From NCBI GenBank assembly GCA_026400595.1, contig JAPLOT010000122.1, forward strand, positions 1 to 5,620: DNA of 5,620 nt, in the 5' to 3' direction. Below are positions 1-5,620 of this stretch, piece by piece. The notes beneath the pieces were generated by a model. The model saw nothing but the letters and a program-made list of their open reading frames with translations, had not been told where the DNA came from and searched no databases. The DNA comes from Alphaproteobacteria bacterium (GTDB lineage: Bacteria; Pseudomonadota; Alphaproteobacteria; Rhizobiales; Aestuariivirgaceae). The translations under genes and the position numbers were made by a program. How positions within the stretch are numbered: the stretch's first letter is position 1; the number at the start of each line of letters is the position of its first letter.

Positions 1-1383
1 ACGCCGGCGTTCCGCCCCCACGCATCCGATGGCGCAGCCGCGGTCCGTGAGCCGTTGGTCGGCGTTGTCGGCCCGAAGGGTGAGGCGATATTCGGCCCGC
101 GAGGTGAACATGCGATAGGGCTCGCTCACGCCGCGGGTCACGAGATCATCGATCATGACTCCCGCATAGGCCTGGCCGCGATCCAGTATGACCGGGTCAT
201 GACCGCCGGCCTGGCGCGCCGCATTGGCGCCGGCCAGCAGTCCCTGGGCCGCCGCCTCTTCATAGCCGGTGGTCCCGTTGATCTGGCCTGCGAGGAAGAG
301 CCCCGGAATCCGCTTGCACTCCAGGCTGTGGGTGAGCTCGCGCGGGTCCACATGGTCATACTCGATGGCATAGCCCCAGCGCAGGACCCTGACCCTGGCC
401 AGGCCCGGAATGCTGCGGAGGAAGGCCTCCTGCACATCCTCGGGCAGGGACGTGGAAATGCCGTTGGGATAGACGGTCGGATCGTCCAGCCCCTCCGGCT
501 CGAGGAAGATCTGGTGCGAAGACCGGTCACGGAAACGGTGGATCTTGTCTTCGACGGAGGGGCAGTAGCGCGGGCCCACGCCCTGGATCTGGCCCGAAAA
601 CAGCGGCGAGCGGGCAATGTTGCGGGCGATGATGTCGTGGGTTTCCGCCGTGGTGTGGGTAATGAAGCAGGACACCTGCGGTGTGGTGATTGCCGAGGTC
701 ATCATCGAGAAGGGCACCGGATCCGCGTCGCCACGCTGTTCCTCGAGCACACCCCAATCGATGCTGCGGCCATCGAGCCGCGCCGGCGTGCCCGTCTTGA
801 GCCGCGCCAGAGCCAGCCCGGCGGCAGCGAGCTGCGCGGAGAAACCATGTGACGGCTTCTCGCCGAAGCGGCCTGCGGGCGTGGTTTTCTCGCCCAGATG
901 GATCAGGCCATTGAGAAAGGTTCCCGTGGTAAGCACGGCGGCGGCGCAGGCAAGGGCCCGGCCATCTTCGGTGGTGATCGCTGAGAGCCGGCCATTCTTC
1001 AGCGTGTAGCCAAGCGCCGCTCCTTCGATCACCGTGAGGTTGGGCTGCTGGCGAATTTCATCCTGCATCGCCGCGCGGTAGAGACTGCGATCCGCCTGTG
1101 CCCGCGGCCCGCGAACGGCCGGTCCGCGGGAGCGATTGAGCAGGCGAAACTGAATGCCGGCGCGATCGGCGACGCGGCCCATCAGGCCATCCAGGGCGTC
1201 GACCTCACGCACCAGGTGACCTTTGCCCAGTCCACCAATGGCCGGATTGCAGGACATCTCCCCAACCGTGGCGAATGCATGCGTGAGCAAGGCGGTGCGG
1301 GCGCCAAGCCGCGCTGCTGCTGCTGCCGCCTCCACGCCGGCATGCCCGCCGCCCACCACGATCACATCGAAAGAGGTTTCCAT
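1..1383 (-). CDS. mnmG: MnmG, tRNA wobble-uridine modification enzyme, FAD subunit (3' end cut off by the window edge)
   Basis: With MnmE, this FAD protein builds the (carboxymethyl)aminomethyl group at C5 of the wobble uridine (U34) of certain tRNAs in the cytoplasm, using methylene-tetrahydrofolate, NADH and either ammonium or glycine. I translated 461 uninterrupted codons from ATG at 1383 to the left edge. An FAD-binding Rossmann motif GGGHAG is at residues 11-16, followed by an Ala-rich helix. The two family cysteines sit in GEMSCNPAIGG (Cys45) and GPRYCPSVEDK (Cys274). The signature GQINGTTGYEEAAAQG is at 367-382 and TSRAEYRL at 427-434. The family is about 620 residues long, so about 160 C-terminal residues, including the MnmE/tRNA-binding helical domain, lie outside the window. 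The start is supported by AAGGAGG four bases upstream and by the motif beginning right after the N-terminus. It follows mnmE in the same direction. In this class rsmG, parA and parB usually come next. No frameshift or missing key residue is seen. Confidence 0.97.
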   Translation of the reverse strand, partial: METSFDVIVVGGGHAGVEAAAAAARLGARTALLTHAFATVGEMSCNPAIGGLGKGHLVREVDALDGLMGRVADRAGIQFRLLNRSRGPAVRGPRAQADRSLYRAAMQDEIRQQPNLTVIEGAALGYTLKNGRLSAITTEDGRALACAAAVLTTGTFLNGLIHLGEKTTPAGRFGEKPSHGFSAQLAAAGLALARLKTGTPARLDGRSIDWGVLEEQRGDADPVPFSMMTSAITTPQVSCFITHTTAETHDIIARNIARSPLFSGQIQGVGPRYCPSVEDKIHRFRDRSSHQIFLEPEGLDDPTVYPNGISTSLPEDVQEAFLRSIPGLARVRVLRWGYAIEYDHVDPRELTHSLECKRIPGLFLAGQINGTTGYEEAAAQGLLAGANAARQAGGHDPVILDRGQAYAGVMIDDLVTRGVSEPYRMFTSRAEYRLTLRADNADQRLTDRGCAIGCVGAERRR

Positions 1384-1387
1384 GGCG

Positions 1388-1394
1388 CCTCCTT
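1388..1394 (-). promoter_or_regulatory. Ribosome binding site of mnmG
   Basis: The minus strand reads AAGGAGG, a full match to the anti-Shine-Dalgarno sequence, four bases before ATG at 1383. It fixes the mnmG start and is the strongest ribosome binding site in the window. This suggests mnmG is translated on its own rather than by coupling to mnmE, whose stop codon is 65 bases upstream. Confidence 0.8.
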
Positions 1395-1428
1395 AGGTCA
1401 GACGCGCGGTTGCGTCAAAGCCATCACG

Positions 1429-1444
1429 CGTTTCACGTGAAACA
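1429..1444. other. parS: parS centromere site (ParB binding site)
   Basis: The 16 bases read CGTTTCACGTGAAACA. The widely conserved chromosomal parS consensus is TGTTTCACGTGAAACA, so 15 of 16 positions match and only the first differs. The core GTTTCACGTGAAAC at 1430-1443 is a perfect 14-base palindrome. ParB clamps load at such sites, spread along the DNA, and are acted on by ParA and SMC to segregate newly replicated origins. The site is in the mnmE-mnmG spacer, four bases past the mnmE stop. Placement near mnmG fits the usual alphaproteobacterial order mnmG-rsmG-parA-parB, whose last three genes would lie off the left edge. That neighbourhood is inferred. I found no second close match in the window. 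Confidence 0.85.
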
Positions 1445-1448
1445 GCGT

Positions 1449-2774
1449 TTACTTCCCGATGCAGAAACGGCTGAAGATGTCGTCGAGCCAATCCTCGACA
1501 TCGATGCGCCCGGTCAGCCGCGCCAGTGCCGTGGCCGCGCCGCGCAGATCGGCGGAGACAAGTTCCAGCGCACCGATGGGCTGACTGAGCGCATCGTTAA
1601 GGAACCGAATCGACTCTTCCACGGCCTGGATCTGCCGTTCACGGACAATCACGGCGGCCTCGCCTAGCCCTACCCTTGCCTTCACGAAGGCGGACAAGCG
1701 CTCCACGAAAGCCGCCATGCCTTCGCCGCTCAGCGTCGAGATCTGATTCGACTCGCCACCATCGGTAGGGCCAAGCCCCAGATCGCTCTTCGTCTCAACA
1801 ACAATGTCCGGCCTGACGCCTTCGGCGACAACATCGCTTCCCGCGACATCGCGCGACCACAGCCATACAACGAGATCTGCCTCGCCGGCGAAACGCCGTG
1901 TGCGGGCCATGCCTTGCCGCTCGATGTCATCGGCTGAACCGTCGCGAAGTCCCGCCGTATCTGTCAGCACCACCGGCACGCCATCAAGGTCGAGCAGGAC
2001 CTCGATCGAGTCACGCGTTGTACCGGCCAGGGGCGAGACGATCGCCACATCGCGCTGCGCCAGCGCATTCAGCAGGCTCGACTTGCCGGTATTGGGCGCG
2101 CCTGCAAACACCACGCGCAGGCCACGCCGCAAGGACTCGGCCCTGCCCGCCCGGGCGACCGCGCGTTGCATGTCGTCAATCAGGGCCTGCGCGTCGTTCC
2201 GCCAAGCCTGATCCGCCACGCCGGCCACATCGCCCTCTTCCGAAAATTCAACCACGGCATCCACCGCCGCAAGCGCCGCGATCAACCTGCTCCGCCACGT
2301 TTCGATGATCGCACTCGATCCGCCAAGAAATTGCTGCATGGCCTGGCGCCGCTGGGCCTCGGTCCGCGCCGCGAGCAGGTCGGAAAGTCCTTCGGCTTCC
2401 ACCAGATCGAGTTTGCCATTGATGAAGCCGCGACGAGTGAACTCTCCAGGTTCGGCCAGTCGAACGCCATCGAAACCGGTGAGCACCCGAAAGAGATGGG
2501 ATGCAACAGCCTCACTGCCATGAATGTGGAACTCGGCCATGTCTTCACCGGTGGCCGTTGCCGGACCCGGAAGCCAGATCACGCCGGCCTTGTCGATCGC
2601 TTCGCCGCCGTCAGGAGATCGCAAGGTGCGGGCCGCGAAATGCCGCGGCGGCGGGCAGGATCCGGCCAGCACCGCGACGATGGACTGCGCCGCAGGGCCG
2701 CTGATGCGAAGAACCGCAATCGCGGCGCGGCCTGCTCCGCTCGACAAGGCAAAAATCGTCTCCCGGCCCGTCAT
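1449..2774 (-). CDS. mnmE: MnmE, tRNA-modifying GTPase
   Basis: This is the G-protein partner of MnmG. GTP hydrolysis by MnmE drives the shared C5 modification of the tRNA wobble uridine U34. The protein is complete at 441 residues, close to the usual 440-460. An N-terminal folate-binding domain covers roughly residues 1-118 and ends in the conserved EPGEFTRRGFINGKLDLVEAE stretch (108-128). A helical domain follows and is interrupted by a Ras-like G domain (about 218-372). The P-loop GAPNTGKS (225-232) carries the Asn expected of potassium-activated GTPases. The switch segment GTTRD is at 251-255 and DTAG at 272-275. The G4 motif is TKSD (328-331) instead of NKxD. The C-terminus is the hallmark Cys-Ile-Gly-Lys, whose Cys is needed for modification in E. 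coli. The ATG at 2774 sits behind a moderate GGTGGCGGA ribosome binding site, 42 bases after rho, so co-transcription with rho is plausible. Confidence 0.98.
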   Translation of the reverse strand: MTGRETIFALSSGAGRAAIAVLRISGPAAQSIVAVLAGSCPPPRHFAARTLRSPDGGEAIDKAGVIWLPGPATATGEDMAEFHIHGSEAVASHLFRVLTGFDGVRLAEPGEFTRRGFINGKLDLVEAEGLSDLLAARTEAQRRQAMQQFLGGSSAIIETWRSRLIAALAAVDAVVEFSEEGDVAGVADQAWRNDAQALIDDMQRAVARAGRAESLRRGLRVVFAGAPNTGKSSLLNALAQRDVAIVSPLAGTTRDSIEVLLDLDGVPVVLTDTAGLRDGSADDIERQGMARTRRFAGEADLVVWLWSRDVAGSDVVAEGVRPDIVVETKSDLGLGPTDGGESNQISTLSGEGMAAFVERLSAFVKARVGLGEAAVIVRERQIQAVEESIRFLNDALSQPIGALELVSADLRGAATALARLTGRIDVEDWLDDIFSRFCIGK

Positions 2775-2816
2775 TCCGCCACCGAATCAATTGCCGGCAG
2801 CCCAAACGGCCGGCGG

Positions 2817-4100
2817 TCACGCATTCATCGAGTCGAAGAAATCGCTGTTGGTCTTGGTCTGGCGCAGCTTGTCGAGCAGGAACTCGATGGCATCGACCGT
2901 ACCCATCGGATTGAGGATGCGGCGCAGGACATAGGTCTTCTTCAGCATGTCCGGACGGACCAGCAGTTCTTCCTTGCGGGTGCCGGACCGCAGGATGTCG
3001 ATAGCCGGGAAGACGCGCTTGTCGGCAACCTTGCGGTCGAGGATGATTTCCGAGTTGCCGGTGCCCTTGAACTCCTCGAAGATCACCTCGTCCATGCGGC
3101 TGCCGGTATCGATCAGGGCCGTGGCGATGATGGTCAGCGATCCACCTTCCTCGATATTGCGGGCCGCACCGAAGAAGCGCTTCGGCCGCTGCAGCGCATT
3201 GGCGTCCACACCGCCGGTCAGAACCTTGCCGGACGACGGTACAACCGTATTATAGGCTCGTCCCAGGCGGGTGATGGAATCCAGAAGTATGACCACGTCA
3301 CGCCCATGTTCCACCAGGCGCTTGGCCTTCTCGATCACCATCTCCGCCACCTGGACGTGGCGCGCCGCCGGTTCATCGAAGGTGGAGCTGATGACCTCGC
3401 CCTTCACCGACCGCTGCATGTCGGTCACTTCCTCCGGGCGCTCGTCGATGAGCAGCACGATGAGGTAGCACTCGGGATGATTCGCGGTAATGGAATGGGC
3501 AATGTTCTGGAGCAGCACGGTCTTGCCGGTACGCGGCGGTGCCACGATCAGGCCGCGCTGGCCCTTGCCGAGCGGTGCCACGATATCAATGACGCGCGAG
3601 GAGTAGTCCTTCCGGGTCGGATCGCCGGTCTCCATCTCGAAGCGCTGATCGGGGTAAAGCGGCGTGAGATTGTCGAAGTGCACCTTGTGGCGCGCCTTCT
3701 CGGGATCTTCGAAGTTGATGGTATTGACCTTCACCAGGGCAAAGTAGCGCTCGCCCTCCTTGGGGCTGCGAATCTGGCCTTCGACGGTATCGCCTGTACG
3801 CAGCGTGAATTTGCGGATCTGGCTGGGACTGACGTAGATGTCATCGGGTCCTGCGAGGTAGTTCGCGTCGGGCGAGCGGAGGAAGCCGAAGCCATCCTGC
3901 AGCACTTCGACCACACCCTCGCCGATGATCTCGACATCACGGGCTGCGAGATTCTTGAGAATGCTGAAGAAGAGCTCCTGCTTGCGGAGCGCGCTGGCGT
4001 TCTCCACCTGCAACTCCTCGGCAATGCTCACAAGTTCCGCAGGAGTCCTCTGCTTGAGGTCCTGAAGCTTGACTTCCTTCAATTCGGCAATGTTCAACAT
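2817..4100 (-). CDS. rho: Rho, transcription termination factor
   Basis: Rho is a hexameric RNA-dependent ATPase that loads on untranslated C-rich RNA and ends transcription. The 427-residue protein is complete and near the usual 420. An N-terminal helical domain (about 1-50, with KLQDLKQRTPAEL at 11-23) precedes the cold-shock-like RNA-binding domain (about 52-130), which has the RNP1-like DGFGFLRS at 69-76. The ATPase core carries Walker A APPRTGKT (187-194), DERPEEVTDMQRSVKGEV (219-236), Walker B VVILLDSITR (269-278), the Q-loop TGGVDANALQRPKRFFGAARN region (295-315) and the R-loop KGTGN (345-349). There is no large insertion of the kind seen in actinobacterial Rho. ATG at 4100 is the first possible start: an in-frame TGA lies eight codons upstream with no start codon between. 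No Shine-Dalgarno sequence precedes it. It appears to have its own promoter and structured leader, which fits the autoregulation known for Rho elsewhere. Confidence 0.99.
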   Translation of the reverse strand: MLNIAELKEVKLQDLKQRTPAELVSIAEELQVENASALRKQELFFSILKNLAARDVEIIGEGVVEVLQDGFGFLRSPDANYLAGPDDIYVSPSQIRKFTLRTGDTVEGQIRSPKEGERYFALVKVNTINFEDPEKARHKVHFDNLTPLYPDQRFEMETGDPTRKDYSSRVIDIVAPLGKGQRGLIVAPPRTGKTVLLQNIAHSITANHPECYLIVLLIDERPEEVTDMQRSVKGEVISSTFDEPAARHVQVAEMVIEKAKRLVEHGRDVVILLDSITRLGRAYNTVVPSSGKVLTGGVDANALQRPKRFFGAARNIEEGGSLTIIATALIDTGSRMDEVIFEEFKGTGNSEIILDRKVADKRVFPAIDILRSGTRKEELLVRPDMLKKTYVLRRILNPMGTVDAIEFLLDKLRQTKTNSDFFDSMNA

Positions 4101-4129
4101 ATGATCAGACTTTTTACAATTTCAGGGGG

Positions 4130-4176
4130 AAAACACCGCGCCGGCAGGGCTTGAAGCCCGATCAACAGCTGCGGTG
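4130..4176 (-). terminator. Attenuator-like hairpin with a short U run in the rho leader
   Basis: On the minus-strand RNA, CACCGC (4176-4171) can pair with GCGGUG (4139-4134). These arms enclose a second hairpin, GGGC-UUCAA-GCCC (4159-4147). The outer arm is followed directly by UUUU and then CCCCC. The layout resembles an intrinsic terminator or attenuator between the likely rho promoter and the rho start. The stem is only six pairs with unpaired bases inside and the U run is short, so it may be weak, a pause site, or chance. It could also act as a partial terminator for hemE-hemJ transcripts. No fold energy was computed. Confidence 0.3.
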
Positions 4177-4194
4177 AAGACAGGTGGGACCCGT

Positions 4195-4223
4195 TCTATA
4201 GCAACAGTCGAGGATGACGCCAA
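4195..4223 (-). promoter_or_regulatory. Predicted sigma-70-type promoter for rho
   Basis: The minus strand reads TTGGCG (4223-4218), a 17-base spacer, then TATAGA (4200-4195). Each hexamer matches the vegetative consensus at four of six positions and the spacing is ideal. The bases before the second hexamer give TGC-TATAGA, an extended -10 element. Transcription would begin near 4188 and leave a leader of about 88 bases before rho. The box lies wholly in the hemJ-rho spacer, so rho can probably be transcribed independently of the haem genes. This is a by-eye prediction. Confidence 0.45.
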
Positions 4224-4231
4224 CCGAAAAC

Positions 4232-4669
4232 TCAAACGGGCTTGAAGACGACCAGAATCACGATGACGATCAGCAGAAGCGTCGGCACTTCGTTCAGAAC
4301 GCGGAAGTAGACTCCCGAGTTGACGCGCTGGTCGCGCGCGAAGAGACCGGCATGCCGCTCGAGCAATCCATGGACGCCGCTGAGGATGACAACGGCCAGA
4401 AGCTTAAGCCACAGCCAGTAAACGCCAGGCGCAAACCATTCGCCCGCAAAGCCGAGCCATAGCCCGAAGATCCACGTGACCACCATGGCTGGACGCATGA
4501 TGGCTTTCAGCAGCCGCCGCTCCATGATCTTGAACTGCTCGGAAACCGGCGACCCGACAGCAGCATCGGCATGGTAGACCATCAGCCGCGGCAGATAGAA
4601 GAGTCCGGCCATCCATGAAAACACGGCGAGGAGATGTACGACCTTCAGCCAGAGATAGCCGTCACTCAC
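4232..4669 (-). CDS. hemJ: HemJ, protoporphyrinogen IX oxidase
   Basis: HemJ is an inner-membrane protein that oxidises protoporphyrinogen IX to protoporphyrin IX, the penultimate step before iron is inserted. It is the usual enzyme for this step in Alphaproteobacteria, in place of HemG or HemY. The 145 residues are typical of the family. The N-terminal helix carries conserved His12 in WLKVVHLLAVFSW, followed by AGLFYLPRLMVYH (21-33). The basic loop MERRLLKAIMRPAM is at 49-62. Four hydrophobic helices lie near 7-27, 58-76, 83-101 and 126-143, the last preceded by the conserved RVLNEVP (123-129). The start is GTG at 4669, supported by AAGGGAG six bases upstream and by the family N-terminus falling directly after it. 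It overlaps the hemE stop by eight bases (GTGAGTGA), so the two genes are probably translationally coupled in one operon. No hemH (ferrochelatase) gene lies between them. Confidence 0.94.
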   Translation of the reverse strand: MSDGYLWLKVVHLLAVFSWMAGLFYLPRLMVYHADAAVGSPVSEQFKIMERRLLKAIMRPAMVVTWIFGLWLGFAGEWFAPGVYWLWLKLLAVVILSGVHGLLERHAGLFARDQRVNSGVYFRVLNEVPTLLLIVIVILVVFKPV

Positions 4670-5620
4670 CTCGCACTCCCTTGTCCCAGTCCCGCACGGC
4701 GGTCACCACCTCCGTGATGATACCTGGGTCCGTTCCTTGCCGGATACCGTGGCCAAGGTTGAAGATATGACGACTCATGGGTATGGCCTCAAGCACTGCG
4801 CGCGTTTCGGCCCGAACTGTCCGGGGATCACACTGCAAGGCCACGGGATCCAGATTGCCCTGCAAGGCCGTCGCTTGTCCGACATTCTCCGCTGCCCAAC
4901 GCATCGGCAGTTCGGATTCCAGCCCGATTGCATTCGCACCTGTCCGAATCGCGAGTTCAGGCTGTCGCACACCGAAACCGCGGCCAAGCACGATCACAGG
5001 TACTTCAGGATGCCGCTTCTTTAGCGCCGCAACCATCCTGCACAAAGGATCGACCACGAAGGCATCACCGGCACGACCCGGCAATTCGCCTGCCCAGGAA
5101 TCGAAAATCTGGACGGCTTGCGCCCCCGCCTCAATCTGTAGCGAGAGATATTCCACCGATTCCTGCACCAGCCGATCGATAAGCGCGCTGAACCAAGGTT
5201 CACTGCCCAGCGCCGCACGTTTCGCATTCGCACGGTCCGATGTACCACCCTCAACCATATAGCTCGCGACTGTCCATGGACCGCCGCAAAAACCGATCAA
5301 TCCGATCGACGCGCTCAAGTCCTTCCGCAGCAGGCTCACGGTCTCGCAGACCTTGGCTACCTCGGTCGACGAGGACAGGGGTTTGAGACGACCAACCTCC
5401 GCAGCATTGCCTACCTTTTCAAGGATAGGACCCTCGCCTTCTGCAAAGCGAACACCCAGTCCCATGGCCTGAGGCACAACGAGAATATCGGCAAACAGGA
5501 TGGCCGCATCGAGATCATAGCGGCGCAGAGGCTGCAAAGTGACCTCGGCGGCCAGCCGGGGCGTATAGCAGAGATCTAGAAACGATCCCGCCTCCGCTCT
5601 CACCTTCCGATACTCTGGAA
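4662..5620 (-). CDS. hemE: HemE, uroporphyrinogen decarboxylase (5' end cut off by the window edge)
   Basis: HemE removes four carboxyl groups from uroporphyrinogen III to give coproporphyrinogen III in the cytoplasm, without a cofactor. The window holds 318 residues; the family has about 340-350. The frame is open to the right edge and begins PEYRKVRAEAGSFLDLCYTP, which in HemE follows the MRQAGRYL motif, so about 25-30 N-terminal residues are missing. The GTG at 5603 is an internal valine, not the start. Visible motifs are FADILVVPQAMG (the Asp is the catalytic one), GFCGGPWTVASYMVEGG, QIFDSWAGELPG, LQGNLDP, and FNLGHGI with the active-site His. One stretch is unusual: where relatives typically have FPRGAG and later GLD, this protein reads LGRGFG and GLES (around 4985 and 4915). 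I still judge it a functional HemE, as all visible catalytic positions are kept. The arginine-rich N-terminal motif cannot be seen. Confidence 0.96.
   Translation of the reverse strand, partial: PEYRKVRAEAGSFLDLCYTPRLAAEVTLQPLRRYDLDAAILFADILVVPQAMGLGVRFAEGEGPILEKVGNAAEVGRLKPLSSSTEVAKVCETVSLLRKDLSASIGLIGFCGGPWTVASYMVEGGTSDRANAKRAALGSEPWFSALIDRLVQESVEYLSLQIEAGAQAVQIFDSWAGELPGRAGDAFVVDPLCRMVAALKKRHPEVPVIVLGRGFGVRQPELAIRTGANAIGLESELPMRWAAENVGQATALQGNLDPVALQCDPRTVRAETRAVLEAIPMSRHIFNLGHGIRQGTDPGIITEVVTAVRDWDKGVRGE

Noticed and set aside
55..852. A 265-codon open frame on the plus strand
   Set aside because: It lies entirely opposite mnmG, whose continuous translation matches the family over all 461 codons. 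It has no recognisable domain and is a shadow.
1311..1330. Tandem GCT/GCC triplets (GCTGCTGCTGCTGCCGCC)
   Set aside because: These encode the Ala-rich helix that follows the FAD-binding GGGHAG motif in MnmG, a normal family feature, so no repeat-expansion role is implied.
1395..1418. TTGACG in the mnmE-mnmG spacer (minus strand, 1418-1413) as a -35 box of an mnmG promoter
   Set aside because: At the right spacing the only -10 candidate is TAAGGA, which overlaps the ribosome binding site and would place the transcript start about at the ATG. No better -10 box was seen.
2166..4154. A 662-codon open frame on the plus strand, antisense to rho and the start of mnmE
   Set aside because: It mirrors two unmistakable conserved genes and its translation shows no recognisable domain. 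Long antisense frames are common opposite GC-rich genes because the codon bias removes stop codons from the opposite strand.
4466..4481. A second CACGTG core inside hemJ as a possible parS
   Set aside because: Outside the six-base core the flanks match the parS consensus at only about three of ten positions, and it is explained by hemJ codons.
5601..5603. GTG at 5603 as the hemE start codon
   Set aside because: The frame stays open upstream to the edge and reads PEYRK, which is conserved HemE sequence, so this is an internal valine and the true start lies outside the window.
1..5620. A previously undescribed defence, mobile or accessory system
   Set aside because: All five genes are complete or edge-truncated housekeeping genes in a well-known order, with short spacers. 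No insertion sequence, att-like repeat, CRISPR repeat, tRNA or composition break was seen on either strand.

Overview
The window is an ordinary but informative piece of conserved chromosome from a GC-rich alphaproteobacterium. Every gene lies on the minus strand, so transcription runs from right to left. The order is hemE (start cut off by the right edge), hemJ, rho, mnmE, mnmG (end cut off by the left edge). Three things point to Alphaproteobacteria: the gene order, the use of HemJ as the protoporphyrinogen oxidase, and sequence flavours such as an MnmE N-terminus reading TIFALSSGAGRAAIAVLRISG. In this class mnmG is usually followed by rsmG, parA and parB, which would lie beyond the left edge. 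The replication origin often lies just upstream of hemE, beyond the right edge. The genus cannot be told from this window.

Region by region. Positions 5620-4662 hold most of hemE and 4669-4232 hold hemJ, which overlaps hemE by 8 bases. Both enzymes act late in haem synthesis. Positions 4231-4101 are a 131-base spacer that appears to carry a promoter for rho, followed by a leader RNA with an attenuator-like hairpin and no clear ribosome binding site. Positions 4100-2817 encode transcription termination factor Rho. After 42 bases comes mnmE (2774-1449). A 65-base spacer (1448-1384) then holds a near-perfect parS centromere site and a strong ribosome binding site for mnmG, whose first 461 codons fill 1383-1.

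MnmE and MnmG are the two subunits of one tRNA wobble-uridine modification enzyme. HemE and HemJ catalyse two steps of one pathway, with the HemF or HemN step between them. Rho is a global transcription factor placed between the two pairs. The parS site links the locus to chromosome segregation, which agrees with an origin-proximal position. I found no mobile element, CRISPR array, RNA gene, phage gene, toxin-antitoxin pair or novel multi-gene system. No stretch over 300 bases lacks a gene. The points most worth checking are parS in the mnmE-mnmG spacer and the structured rho leader. Next come a possible alternative RNA fold between the hemJ 3' end and that leader, and a divergent stretch in HemE.
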